Shown: positions 43,407 to 51,792, numbered from the stretch's first letter. The stretch is 64,000 bases of DNA from UBA8079 sp049601915 (GCA_049601915.1 JBMYRB010000001.1:310001-374000), one strand, 5' to 3'. Made by a program: numbers and translations. Notes: generated by a model from the letters alone, not told the origin.

Positions 43407-44562
43407 GGGCTTCTCGCCACTGCAGACCACGCAACGCCCCCAGCGCGACAATCGCCAGCGCCATCGTGACGCCTCCATAAAACATGGCCGACGCCGGGTC
43501 ACCGGTCCGGTCGACGATCCAGCCCGCCAGTGCCGGACCGACGAACAGGCCGGCATGGTTCCAGGTGTGATAGAGGCCCGTGCCCGTGTTGCGATGTTCC
43601 GCCCGCACCGTCTCGACCGTCAGCGCCATCACGTTGCCGGTCGGGATGCCGATGAAAATCGCGGCCAGTATGAACAGCGCCAGCGGTGCATCGACCAGGG
43701 GTATGAGGCCGACCATCAGCGCCCCGAGCGCGAAGCAGCTCACCATGACCAAATTTGGCCGGGCCAGCTTCTCGGACATCCAGCCCCCCAGCGGAATTGC
43801 AAACATGTAGACGAAGGTGGCGTTGGCGAGCAGAAGACCTGCGGCGGCAACATCCATGCCGCGCAACACCAGCATGGCGGGCCCGAAGGACAGCACCATC
43901 AGATAACCGGCGTTGTAGAGCACCCAGATGATCCCCGCGAGAGAGACCTTGGTGGCCTCGGCCCGGGTGATTGCCAGGCGCTGTACCGGCCGCGCAGGAC
44001 CACGCCCCGCCGGCCGATAAAGAATGGCGACCAGCAGCATGCCAACGAAGGAGCCGATCCCCGCCGTCAGGAACACCGCCTGCCAGCCCCAGGCTTCCGC
44101 CATGGCACCCTGGGTATAGAGGCCGATGGCGATACCGACCGGCCAGCTGTTCATCAGGACAGCCATGGCAGTGACGACCTCCCGGCCCTCGAACAGGTCG
44201 CCGACAATCTTCACCATCACGACCGTGATCACCACGCCGCCCGTCCCCGCAACGACCCGGCCCACGCCAATCAGCGCAAAATCATCGGCGAGCCACATAA
44301 TGAAACCGCCGGCCGCCATCATCGCCAGGCCGAACAGGCACATGCGGCGCTCGCCGAAGCGCTGGGCGAGGAATCCCGACGGCAGGGCCGTCAGCACCCC
44401 AAGCAGGCTGAATAGGCCGATCAGGGTGCCGACCTCGGTAAAGTCGATCCCCAGATCTTCGACCAGCAGCGGCGAGACCGACGCAACGGACTGGAAATGA
44501 TAGCCGAGTGCGGAACGCGCCAGGAAAAGCGCCCCGAGCACCATCCACCGGTTGGCGGTCAT
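43396..44562 (-). CDS. MFS transporter, cyanate/nitrate-porter-like
   Basis: A 388-residue, about 12-helix MFS protein. Loop 2-3 reads GFLAQRFGERRMCLFG and the helix 4 region GRVVAGTGGVVITVVMVKIVGD. EGREVVTAMAVLMNSWPVGIA is typical of the CynX/NNP-like group. It is the first gene of the run leading into the TIGR04283/TIGR04282 glycosyltransferases and overlaps the next start. Substrate unknown; export of the glycosylated product is one possibility. Confidence 0.87.
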   Translation of the reverse strand: MTANRWMVLGALFLARSALGYHFQSVASVSPLLVEDLGIDFTEVGTLIGLFSLLGVLTALPSGFLAQRFGERRMCLFGLAMMAAGGFIMWLADDFALIGVGRVVAGTGGVVITVVMVKIVGDLFEGREVVTAMAVLMNSWPVGIAIGLYTQGAMAEAWGWQAVFLTAGIGSFVGMLLVAILYRPAGRGPARPVQRLAITRAEATKVSLAGIIWVLYNAGYLMVLSFGPAMLVLRGMDVAAAGLLLANATFVYMFAIPLGGWMSEKLARPNLVMVSCFALGALMVGLIPLVDAPLALFILAAIFIGIPTGNVMALTVETVRAEHRNTGTGLYHTWNHAGLFVGPALAGWIVDRTGDPASAMFYGGVTMALAIVALGALRGLQWREARVG

Positions 44563-44580
44563 GCTCGTGCCTTCCCTCTA

Positions 44581-44727
44581 GCGCCACTCCCTCTCTGCCC
44601 CATGGGGGCGGAGAGGGTCGGGGTGAGGTGGGGTAGGTCCGGAAGGTAGATCAAAATAGGGCACCCACCTCTCCCGGCTCACATACGTTCGCCACCCTCT
44701 CCTCCCTCAAGGGAGGAGAGGGAATTT
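44581..44727. repeat. Palindromic intergenic repeats (GAGAGGGTCGGGGTGAG type)
   Basis: The 178-base gap carries a GC-rich element (CTCTGCCCCATGGGGGCGGAG) and a perfect 13-bp stem CCCTCTCCTCCCT / AGGGAGGAGAGGG (44695-44707 and 44710-44722) around a 2-base loop. CTCTCC/GGAGAGGG repeats of this kind are common REP-like elements in alphaproteobacteria. The right-hand hairpin could also terminate the amidohydrolase transcript on the minus strand. Confidence 0.7.
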
Positions 44728-44740
44728 CGATCGTTAGGTG

Positions 44741-46111
44741 TCATTCAGCCGCCGCCTTCATCACGCCGGCGGCATCGAGGATGCGGCGGCCGGAGTCGGC
44801 GAGCTTGCCCAGGGTCTCGCGGAGCGCCGCCTCGGGATAGACCAGCTTGCCGTCGCGCTTCTTCACCTTGCCGTTGACGAAGACCGTGTCCACATTGTGC
44901 GGTGTGGCCATGAAGACCAGCGTCTGAATGGGGTCATGCACCGGGCAGGTGTTGAGATCGTCGCCGCGGGTGAGGATCATGTCGGCCTTCTTGCCCGGCG
45001 TCAGGGAGCCGATCCTGTCGTCCATGCCCAGCGCGCGGGCATTCCCGATCGTGGCCCATTCCAGCGCCACGCGGGTTTTCAAATGTTCGGGCATGGTCTT
45101 GGTCGGGCGCGGACGCGCATCTGTGTACATCCCGCGCTCCAGCTGCAGGGAGAAACGCACGACGGAGAACATGTCGCCGGAAATGTTCGATTCGAGATCG
45201 ACGCCAAAGGACGGCGTCCCGCCTGCCGCCAATACCCGCCCGGTGGCCGGGTTGCCGTGGCCGAAGTTGCACTCGCATTCGGGCGCCACGGTGATCGAGC
45301 CGCCCCGGTCAACGATCAGCTGGATTTCCTCGTCGGAGAAATTATTGGCGTGGACGAAATCCGCATCGGGGCCGAGCAGGCCGAGTTCGTCCAGCCGGTG
45401 GATCGGCTTGTCGGCAAACAGGGGAATGCCCTGGGCGCCGGTGTGGTTGGACCAGCGCAGGCCCATATCCCTGGCCAGCCGCACGTCATGCTCGATGCAG
45501 TCCCAGACCGAGAAGCCCACGCCCTGGATGCACATGGCCATGGTGATCAGCGCATCGTCGGACGCGAGTCGCCCCTTGCGCAGGCGCTCAACGCGCTCAC
45601 GCGAATGGGGCCGCTCGTTGAACGGCGCCTCACCGGGCTTGGGGTCCGTCTTGGTCTGGCCGTGGCCGTAAATCGCGCGGATACCGGCTTCTTCCAGGCT
45701 GTCGATCGCCGCGTCCGTGTGGTCTGTCGTGGCGTTGCAATGGTGCCAGTCGAACAGCGTGGTCGTGCCGCAATTGAGCTGGTTCAGCGCGCCGCAGAGG
45801 TTGGCGAGGCGGATGTCGTCGGGAGTGAAATGGGGCACCGCCGTCGCATGCATCAGCTGGGAGTATTCGAACATCGTCCAGTCGGCGACCACGCCGCGCA
45901 CGCCGGTCTGCCAAGTGTGTTCGTGCATGTTGATCATGCCCGGGCTGACGATCATGTTCAACGCGTCGATCACCTGCGCATCGCCACCGTCGATGTTGCG
46001 GCCGACCTCGACGATCCGGTCGTCCTCAATCAGCACGTCGCCGCCGCGAATGTCGCCGATCGCATCGTCCATGGACACGACCCAGCCGCCCTTGATCAAT
46101 GTGCGCGCCAT
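44741..46111 (-). CDS. Amidohydrolase family protein (ATZ/TRZ, 8-oxoguanine-deaminase-like)
   Basis: A 456-residue metal-dependent hydrolase of the cytosine-deaminase-like superfamily. The HxH is in MINMHEHTW (His63, His65); later metal ligands are in RWSNHTGAQG (His) and ADFVHANNFS (His), and the Asp in SFGVDLESNISGDM. The composite beta-sandwich brackets the barrel at both ends (DVLIEDDRIVEVG and TVFVNGKVKKRDGKLV). It deaminates or dechlorinates a ring compound; substrate unknown. GGAGAG sits upstream of the start at 46111. Confidence 0.9.
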   Translation of the reverse strand: MARTLIKGGWVVSMDDAIGDIRGGDVLIEDDRIVEVGRNIDGGDAQVIDALNMIVSPGMINMHEHTWQTGVRGVVADWTMFEYSQLMHATAVPHFTPDDIRLANLCGALNQLNCGTTTLFDWHHCNATTDHTDAAIDSLEEAGIRAIYGHGQTKTDPKPGEAPFNERPHSRERVERLRKGRLASDDALITMAMCIQGVGFSVWDCIEHDVRLARDMGLRWSNHTGAQGIPLFADKPIHRLDELGLLGPDADFVHANNFSDEEIQLIVDRGGSITVAPECECNFGHGNPATGRVLAAGGTPSFGVDLESNISGDMFSVVRFSLQLERGMYTDARPRPTKTMPEHLKTRVALEWATIGNARALGMDDRIGSLTPGKKADMILTRGDDLNTCPVHDPIQTLVFMATPHNVDTVFVNGKVKKRDGKLVYPEAALRETLGKLADSGRRILDAAGVMKAAAE

Positions 46112-46243
46112 GATTATCTCTCCCCGGAGACGGATGTTCTTGATTACACGGAGACTAGCGCGCCCGTGCCGCCCAAGGAAACGCCTCGAATGAGGTTCGC
46201 GTTCACAATGCGCCGTACGTCGGGTCAAGAAACGGGCTTACCG

Positions 46244-46633
46244 TTACTCCGTCTTCCAGCCGCCCTCGTTGATGTCGAAGATCACCCCGTCCGGGTCCCG
46301 GTACTTGATCTCGTAGAACGCGCCCGCGTCCTTCGCCTCGCCCATCAGCCAATTGCCGCCGGCCGCCTCGATCTCGCCCTGGGTGGCTTCCACGTCATCG
46401 ACGATGAAGCCGATATGATGCACGCCGAACTTGTCCGGATCGCCGCCCGCGGCCTCCTCGGTCTTGTAGCGCAGCAGCGCCAGATTGACCGTTCCATCGG
46501 TGAGATACACCGCCGTCGCACCCGGATGGTCGTTCTCACCGACCCTGGTCATGCCCAGCGCCTTCTCATAGAACGCCGCGGCCTTCTGCGGGTCGGGCAC
46601 GGACAGGGCGAAATGGCGGAGTTTGGCGGTCAT
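46244..46633 (-). CDS. VOC family protein (glyoxalase-like)
   Basis: A 129-residue vicinal-oxygen-chelate protein with two beta-alpha-beta-beta-beta modules: LRHFALSVPDPQKAAAFYEKAL and FGVHHIGFIVDDVEATQGEIE. Potential metal ligands are His7, His73-region and Glu in YEIKYRDPDGVIFDINE. Family activities include glyoxalase I, ring-cleavage dioxygenases and epimerases. Not assigned further. Confidence 0.87.
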   Translation of the reverse strand: MTAKLRHFALSVPDPQKAAAFYEKALGMTRVGENDHPGATAVYLTDGTVNLALLRYKTEEAAGGDPDKFGVHHIGFIVDDVEATQGEIEAAGGNWLMGEAKDAGAFYEIKYRDPDGVIFDINEGGWKTE

Positions 46634-46652
46634 TGAAAAATCCTTTTCCCCA

Positions 46653-46739
46653 CGTCATGGCCGGACTTGATCCGGCCATCTCAACACCGACCCGTCCGGG
46701 CCACGCAAGATATACCCGGATCAAGTCCGGGCATGACAG
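46653..46739. repeat. Paired-hairpin intergenic repeat (CCGGACTTGATCCGG type)
   Basis: Two hairpins, ATGGCCGGACTTGATCCGGC and CCCGGATCAAGTCCGGGCAT, in inverted orientation about 50 bases apart. Equivalent 'GTCATGCCCGGACTTGATCCGGGCAT' elements are abundant in alphaproteobacterial intergenic DNA. A second copy is at 48,190-48,265. Confidence 0.75.
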
Positions 46740-46745
46740 TTGGTG

Positions 46746-47270
46746 CTAGTTACGCGGTTTTGCGCCGATCAGCACAAACGCAATCGCCGCGTTCTTGGCC
46801 GACCGGTTGGACCAGGCGTGGTTGGTGCCGCGCTGGACCAAAACGTCTCCCGCCTTGAGCAGCGTCTCGCCCTCCTCCATGACCGCCCACATCTCTCCCT
46901 CGAGCACGATGGCGAAGTCGGTGGTCTGGGTCTCGTGCATGCCATCCGTCTCGGAATCACCGTCATGGGCCGCACCACTGCCCATCTCGTCGAAGGCCGC
47001 GCCGACATCGGCGCCCTTCCAGACCTCGTCGGGCGGGAAATCGACGACCCGGAAAATTGTCCCGTTGGGATCATGGGGCTCGATGGAGTTCTCGCGGATC
47101 GCGGTATCCGTCTCGCCGGTGTTATCGGCGGGCGCGGTCGTCTCCCAGTATTCGTGCAGGAACAGCCCCGGCAACGGCTCGATAGTCTGGGGGGCGTCCC
47201 CGTCCTTCCAGATGATGGATTTGCCGGCTTCGTTGTGGCCCGTAACCACGCGGCGGAATGTACGTGCCAT
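46746..47270 (-). CDS. Cupin-domain protein
   Basis: A 174-residue protein with a C-terminal cupin barrel: DFAIVLEGEMWAVMEEGETLL and LKAGDVLVQRGTNHAWSNRS, which is close to cupin motif 2 with its His. The N-terminal half (VVTGHNEAGKSIIWKDGD and GLFLHEYWETT) is typical of cupins encoded near aromatic or polyketide catabolism genes. GGAGG lies about 9 bases before the ATG at 47270. Reaction unknown. Confidence 0.86.
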   Translation of the reverse strand: MARTFRRVVTGHNEAGKSIIWKDGDAPQTIEPLPGLFLHEYWETTAPADNTGETDTAIRENSIEPHDPNGTIFRVVDFPPDEVWKGADVGAAFDEMGSGAAHDGDSETDGMHETQTTDFAIVLEGEMWAVMEEGETLLKAGDVLVQRGTNHAWSNRSAKNAAIAFVLIGAKPRN

Positions 47271-47434
47271 GTTGTGTGTCCTCCACTTTTTGTGCCGGAC
47301 CAGCTTAGCCGGGAACGCCCGCGGGCGGAACCATGCCCCCGGCGAACGCCTGATCACCGGCAAGGAGGGTTGCACCCAAACGCGCCGGCGGCGACCATAT
47401 GCCCAACAACATTCGTTCAGGGGGAACCAACACG

Positions 47435-48142
47435 ATGTCCGATCCCAACAATCCGTCCGGCGCCCTGCCCGGCGATCCGCGCTACGGCCTGTCCGAGGCC
47501 GAACTCGAGGAATATTACCGCACCAAGAGCCCCAGCTGGATCTGCAAGGGCTACTTCAAGGCAGATGGCGGCCTCGAACTGCGTGAATCGGCGATGGACG
47601 CCCACCAGGCCTATCTGCGCGCCCACCAGAACCAGATCCGCTTCTCCGGGCCCCTGCTGGCCGACGACGGCAAGACCCCGGCCGGGGCGATGGCGCTGAT
47701 CGACGCGCCGGACAAGGCGGCGGCCCAGGCCTGGATGGACAATGAGGGCTATTGCCAAGCGGGCGCCTTCGGCAAGATTTCGATCACCCGCTGGTCGTCA
47801 TCGATGGATCTGCGCTGGAGCGACTATCCGCGCACCGAAGGCTGGGAGCAGTTCGTGGTCACCGCCATGGACGGCGACGATGCCGAGGCGAAGCGCGCCG
47901 CGGTCGCCGAGGCCCACCACAAGTATCAGGCCTCGGTGATGGACCGCTATGTGGCCCGCGGGCCCATGTTCAACGACAACGGCAACCAGATGATCGGCTC
48001 GATGATGATCATGGAATATCCCGACCGTGCGGCCTGCGACGAATTCTGGGCCGGCGAGCCGCTCAACTATGGCGGCGTGTTCTCAGACGTGACCATCGAA
48101 CGCTGGCGCTACGGCATCACCCTGCCGGGGCCGTCCGCCTGA
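47435..48142 (+). CDS. YciI-like protein with two tandem domains
   Basis: A 235-residue protein with two YciI/dimeric alpha-beta-barrel domains. The first (about 34-125) contains DAHQAYLRAHQNQIRFSGPL; the second (about 135-228) contains EAHHKYQASVMDRYVARGPM. In both, a His lies in the helix before the strand, as in YciI. A polar N-terminal tail (about 30 residues) precedes them. AGGGGGAA precedes the ATG. Function is unknown; relatives are small lactonases/dehydrochlorinases or structural enzymes. Confidence 0.82.
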   Translation: MSDPNNPSGALPGDPRYGLSEAELEEYYRTKSPSWICKGYFKADGGLELRESAMDAHQAYLRAHQNQIRFSGPLLADDGKTPAGAMALIDAPDKAAAQAWMDNEGYCQAGAFGKISITRWSSSMDLRWSDYPRTEGWEQFVVTAMDGDDAEAKRAAVAEAHHKYQASVMDRYVARGPMFNDNGNQMIGSMMIMEYPDRAACDEFWAGEPLNYGGVFSDVTIERWRYGITLPGPSA

Positions 48143-48155
48143 GGACGGCGCACAC

Positions 48156-48176
48156 GGGCGGGTTTAAAACCCGCCC
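48156..48176 (+). terminator. GGGCGGGTT hairpin after the YciI gene
   Basis: GGGCGGGTT / AACCCGCCC, a 9-bp stem with a TAA loop, 14 bases after the YciI stop. No T-run follows, so it is either a weak terminator or one of the REP-like elements in this region. Confidence 0.45.
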
Positions 48177-48189
48177 CTATAGCCAAATA

Positions 48190-48265
48190 CGTCACGCCCG
48201 GACTAGATCCGGGCACCTCCTCGCGTTCGGAGACGAGATACGCGGGTCAAGCCCGCGTATGACGG
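48190..48265. repeat. Paired-hairpin intergenic repeat, second copy
   Basis: GCCCGGACTAGATCCGGGC and ACGCGGGTCAAGCCCGCGT hairpins in the same paired layout as 46,653-46,739. A further short CCGCCC/GGGCGG hairpin lies at 48,314-48,329. The whole 48,143-48,360 gap is occupied by such elements. Confidence 0.72.
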
Positions 48266-48360
48266 ATGGGTTCCATCTGCCGCCGGTGCGTCACCACACG
48301 ATAAGTTGAGTCCCCGCCCCCGTGGGCGGTCGCTACATAAGCCTCGTTCGATGACCCGCA

Positions 48361-48516
48361 TCAGGGCTTGAGATAACGGGCGACGCGATGAGTTTCCTCG
48401 GGCCTGAGATACTTGATGTCGGGGCCGAAGATGTTCGCCAACCCCTGCATGGCGGGACTGACAAGTTCGCGGTTTCGGGAATCGATGGGGCGGGTGAGAT
48501 CGACGAGCTGGGGCAT
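48361..48516 (-). pseudogene. Truncated cyclase (kynurenine-formamidase-like) gene fragment
   Basis: A strong AGGAGG 9 bases before the ATG at 48516 starts a 51-residue frame: MPQLVDLTRPIDSRNREL, then PAMQGLANIFGPDIKYLRPEE. This resembles the N-terminus of the cyclase/kynurenine formamidase family (LVDLTxPID...PDIxYLxPxE), which are about 250-300 residues long. The frame then stops at TGA and no cyclase-like sequence continues in any frame. Palindromic repeats lie immediately downstream, so deletion at a repeat is the likely cause. A genuine small protein is less likely. Confidence 0.5.
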
Positions 48517-48665
48517 TTTTGGTGTCCTCCTGTTTGCCGGATACACTAGCCCAGGTTGAGAATCCATTCCCGGGTCTTCTCGCCGCACATACGCGGATCA
48601 TATCGGGTTTGCGCGACTGATCCACGGTTCGTACAAAAGATCAACACGAACAGGAGAGACCCGCC

Positions 48666-48983
48666 ATGCCCACACCCCAGCTGACCCCGCCCTACGCCGT
48701 CGAGATCGTGAACTACAAGCTCAACGACGGGGCCGACCCGGATGCTTATCTTGCGCTCTGCCGACAGGTGGGCGCGGAGTTCACCAGCGCCCAGCCCGGA
48801 TTCCTGCACCGCGAGATCGGCCGCGGCGAGGACGATATCTGGGCCATCATCGTCACCTGGAAAACTGCCGACGATGCGCGCAATTCGATCAGCAACATCG
48901 ACACGATCCCCGACGTGGTGAAGGAATACATGGCGATGATCAATCGCGAGACCCTGACCCGCGCCATGTTCGACGTGGTGTGA
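48666..48983 (+). CDS. Antibiotic-biosynthesis-monooxygenase-like dimeric alpha/beta-barrel protein
   Basis: A 105-residue single-domain protein: YAVEIVNYKLNDGADPDAYLA, AQPGFLHREIGRGEDDIWAII and VTWKTADDARNSISNI fit the ABM/Dabb ferredoxin-like fold. Such proteins are monooxygenases, isomerases or merely ligand binders. GGAG and AGGAGAGAC precede the ATG. A GST gene follows at 12 bases, so they are co-transcribed. Confidence 0.8.
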   Translation: MPTPQLTPPYAVEIVNYKLNDGADPDAYLALCRQVGAEFTSAQPGFLHREIGRGEDDIWAIIVTWKTADDARNSISNIDTIPDVVKEYMAMINRETLTRAMFDVV

Positions 48984-48995
48984 CAGGCGCGCGCC

Positions 48996-49610
48996 ATGAT
49001 GAAGATATATCATGCACCCGAGACCCGCTCGACCCGGATCATCTGGCTGTTCGAGGAGCTGGGCCTGCCCTACGAGCTGGAGACCTTCAAGCTCGGCAGC
49101 CCGGATATGCGTGCAGAGGACTATCTGAAGGTCCATCCGATGGGCCGGGTCCCGGCGCTGGACGATAGCGAGGTGACGATCTTCGAATCCGGCGCCATCG
49201 TCGAATATGTGCTGGCCAGATACGGCAACGGCGCCCTGGTCCCCGACCAGGCCTCGCCGGACTTCGCCGAATATCTGCAGTGGCTGCACTATGCCGAGGG
49301 CATGCTGATGCCGCCGGTGAACACGATCGTGGTGGAGAAATTCTTCCTGTCCGAGGCGCGGCGCAACCAGGTCAATATCGACCGGGCGACCAAACTGCTG
49401 ACCCGGATGCTGGGTGCCGTCGAGCAACGGCTTTTCGACCGGGACTATCTGGCCGGAGACTTCTCCGGCGCCGACATCATGTCCGGCCATGCCACGATCG
49501 TGGCAGCCCGCCTGGGCGCCGACATCACCGACAAGCCGAACGTCGCCGTCTACATCGAGCGCCTGAAGGCCCGCCCGGCGCTCCAGGCCGCCTACGCGGC
49601 GGCGGCCTGA
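48996..49610 (+). CDS. Glutathione S-transferase
   Basis: A 204-residue GST: IYHAPETRSTRIIWLFEELGLPY at the N-terminus (the catalytic Ser/Thr region), HPMGRVPALDDSEVTIFESGAIVEYVL including the glutathione-binding ES motif, and an all-helical C-terminus with AGDFSGADIMSGHA (N-capping box). Likely detoxification or a catabolic step. The GMC oxidoreductase gene follows at 25 bases. Confidence 0.9.
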   Translation: MMKIYHAPETRSTRIIWLFEELGLPYELETFKLGSPDMRAEDYLKVHPMGRVPALDDSEVTIFESGAIVEYVLARYGNGALVPDQASPDFAEYLQWLHYAEGMLMPPVNTIVVEKFFLSEARRNQVNIDRATKLLTRMLGAVEQRLFDRDYLAGDFSGADIMSGHATIVAARLGADITDKPNVAVYIERLKARPALQAAYAAAA

Positions 49611-49635
49611 CAATTCCCGCGATCCGGACCATCTC

Positions 49636-51333
49636 GTGACCGACAGCTTCGACTACATCATCGTAGGCGGCGGGTCGGCCGGCTGCGTGCTCGCCAACCG
49701 GCTGTCGGCGCGCAGCACGAATGCGGTGCTGCTGCTGGAGGCCGGACGCGACACCGCGCCCGGCGCGGAGCCGGCTGACGTCGCCGACACCTACCCCGTC
49801 TCCTATTACAACCGCTCCTACATGTGGTCGACACTGACCGGCCATCTGGATCAGCGCGACAGCTCTCCGGACACGCCGGTCACCCAGGCGAAGATTCTCG
49901 GCGGCGGATCGTCTCTCATGGGCATGGTCGCACTGCGCGGCACGCCCGACGACTATGACACCTGGGCCGCGATGGGCGCGGACGGCTGGGGCTGGCAGGA
50001 CGTGCTGCCTTTCTTCCGCAAGCTTGAGACCGACACCGATTTCGGTGCCGAGACTGACGGCGAGCTACATGGCAAAAGCGGTCCCGTCCCGATCCGCCGA
50101 CTGCCAGAGGCCGACTGGCCGCCCCTGATGCGCGCGGCCGCCGACCATGCCCGCAACGGTCAGTATCCCCGGATCGACGATTTCAACGGCGACTTCCGCG
50201 ACGGGTTCGGCGCGCTGCCGATCAGCAAGTTCCCCGACAAGCGGGCCTCGAGCGCGATCTGCTATCTTGATGCCGCGACCCGGGCTCGGCCCAATCTGAC
50301 GATCGTCACCGACGCTCCGGTCGAACGTCTGGACCTCGACGAAAGCAAGACCCGCGTGTCCGGCGTCACCGCCCGGATCGACGGCCGGGCACAATCCTTC
50401 AACGCCCGCGAGGTCATCGTCGCGGCTGGTGCCTTGCAGTCCCCGGTGATGTTGTTGCGCGCCGGTATCGGTCCGGCCGACGAGCTGCGCGAACACGGCA
50501 TCGACGTCGCGGCCGATCTACCAGGGGTCGGCGGCAATCTGCAGAACCACCAGACGGTCTACCTGCTTGCCCATATGCGCCGCGCCGCCAGCCACCGGGG
50601 CCGGGAACGCCTGCACACCATGGCGACCCTGCGTTACTCGTCCGGCATCGCCGACTGCCCGGCCACCGATATGTATATCTCCCTCGTTGGCATGTCCGGC
50701 TGGCATGCCCTGGGACGGCGGTTGAGCGCCGTCACCACGTCCCTGCTGCAGCCCGCCGCCCGCGGCCGAGTGTCCCTGCGCTCCGCCGAGCCGGACGAAC
50801 GCGCGCGCATCGAGTTCAACTTCCTGTCCGACGCGCGCGACCAGGCGCGTCTTGTCGACGGAGTGCGCCGCGCCGCAGAGATGCTGCTATCGCCGGGAGT
50901 GCGCAAGCTATGGCATCACGCCGTCCCCGTGAGCAACGCGCGCCGCATGCGCGAACTCAATGATGTCACCGCCTACAATTCGATGCGCGCGCGAACCCTG
51001 GCGAAGCTGCTCGATATAGTCCCGGCTGCTGGCGGGCCTGTCCTGGGCATGCTGTCGGAACCGGGGGTCGATGTCGCCGCCCTGCTCGCCGACCCGGCCC
51101 GGATCGAAGCGTTCATAGCCACCAGCGTCTCGGGCATGGCCCACCATGTGGGCACCTGCCGTATGGGCGCGGCGGGTGATCCGCTGGCGGTGGTCGACAG
51201 TTCCACGCGGGTGCGCGGCGTGGCCGGACTGCGTGTCGTCGACGCCTCGATCATGCCGGTCGTCCCACGGGGCAACACCAACCTGCCGACACTGATGATC
51301 GCCGAGAAGGTCGCCGCGGCGATGCTGGGCTAG
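49636..51333 (+). CDS. GMC-family FAD oxidoreductase (choline/alcohol dehydrogenase-like)
   Basis: A 565-residue flavoprotein. The FAD-binding motif IIVGGGSAGCVLANRLS is at about 7-23, the GMC signature 1 lies in KILGGGSSLMGMVALRGTPDDYD, signature 2 is GALQSPVMLLRAGIGPA, and the C-terminal catalytic His-His/Asn region is MAHHVGTCRMG plus PRGNTNLPTLMIAEKVA. GMC enzymes oxidise alcohols with FAD. Start is GTG 49636; no strong Shine-Dalgarno is seen. It ends a three-gene run (ABM-like, GST, GMC). Confidence 0.92.
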   Translation: MTDSFDYIIVGGGSAGCVLANRLSARSTNAVLLLEAGRDTAPGAEPADVADTYPVSYYNRSYMWSTLTGHLDQRDSSPDTPVTQAKILGGGSSLMGMVALRGTPDDYDTWAAMGADGWGWQDVLPFFRKLETDTDFGAETDGELHGKSGPVPIRRLPEADWPPLMRAAADHARNGQYPRIDDFNGDFRDGFGALPISKFPDKRASSAICYLDAATRARPNLTIVTDAPVERLDLDESKTRVSGVTARIDGRAQSFNAREVIVAAGALQSPVMLLRAGIGPADELREHGIDVAADLPGVGGNLQNHQTVYLLAHMRRAASHRGRERLHTMATLRYSSGIADCPATDMYISLVGMSGWHALGRRLSAVTTSLLQPAARGRVSLRSAEPDERARIEFNFLSDARDQARLVDGVRRAAEMLLSPGVRKLWHHAVPVSNARRMRELNDVTAYNSMRARTLAKLLDIVPAAGGPVLGMLSEPGVDVAALLADPARIEAFIATSVSGMAHHVGTCRMGAAGDPLAVVDSSTRVRGVAGLRVVDASIMPVVPRGNTNLPTLMIAEKVAAAMLG

Positions 51334-51352
51334 GCTCCACACCCCGGGCACG

Positions 51353-51390
51353 AAAAAGCCAGGCCCCGTGTATGACTGGGTGCCGGGCTT
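51353..51390 (-). terminator. Terminator hairpin between GMC and VOC genes
   Basis: AAGCC-GGC-CCC pairs (with single mismatches) to GGG-GCC-GGCTT around a 10-base loop; on the minus strand it is followed by TTTTTC. It fits termination of the convergent VOC gene and may stop GMC transcription as well. Confidence 0.55.
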
Positions 51391-51417
51391 CCCCGTGGAT
51401 CGGTTTGGCAAATCCGG

Positions 51418-51792
51418 CTAGCGATGCAGCGCGCAGATCTTGTTGCCGAACGGGTCGAGCAAATAGGCCAGATAGACCTGGCCGGCAGCACCTTCACGCC
51501 AGCCCGGCGGGTCCTCCACGCTCGTGCCGCCATTCGCGACACCGGCAGCGTGCCAGGCATCTGTCTGTTCCGGGTTCTCGCAGGTGAAACCGATGGTTCC
51601 GCCATTCGCGCCGGTCGCCGGCTCCCCGTTGATCGGCACCGAAACGGCAAACACGCCGGCGGGGGTCCGATAGAACAGGCGCCCCTTCGGATCGAACGTG
51701 CCCTCCGGCACCCCAACGGCGGCCAGCACCGCGTCATAGAATTTTTTCGCCACGGCCAGATCATCTCCGCCGATCATGATGTGTGAAAACAT
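51418..51792 (-). CDS. VOC family protein (glyoxalase/bleomycin-resistance-like)
   Basis: A 124-residue VOC protein: MFSHIMIGGDDLAVAKKFYDAVLAAVG start, GTIGFTCENPEQTDAWHAAGVANGG second module, and AYLLDPFGNKICALHR end, the usual Asp-Pro-x-Gly-Asn-Lys close of PhnB/glyoxalase-like relatives. Likely a small metal-binding enzyme; substrate unknown. It is separated by 89 bases from the RidA gene upstream on the same strand. Confidence 0.88.
   Translation of the reverse strand: MFSHIMIGGDDLAVAKKFYDAVLAAVGVPEGTFDPKGRLFYRTPAGVFAVSVPINGEPATGANGGTIGFTCENPEQTDAWHAAGVANGGTSVEDPPGWREGAAGQVYLAYLLDPFGNKICALHR

Noticed and set aside
44738..46636. 632-codon plus-strand open frame opposite the amidohydrolase and VOC genes
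   Set aside because: Spans two unrelated conserved minus-strand genes; composition is typical of GC-rich shadow frames.
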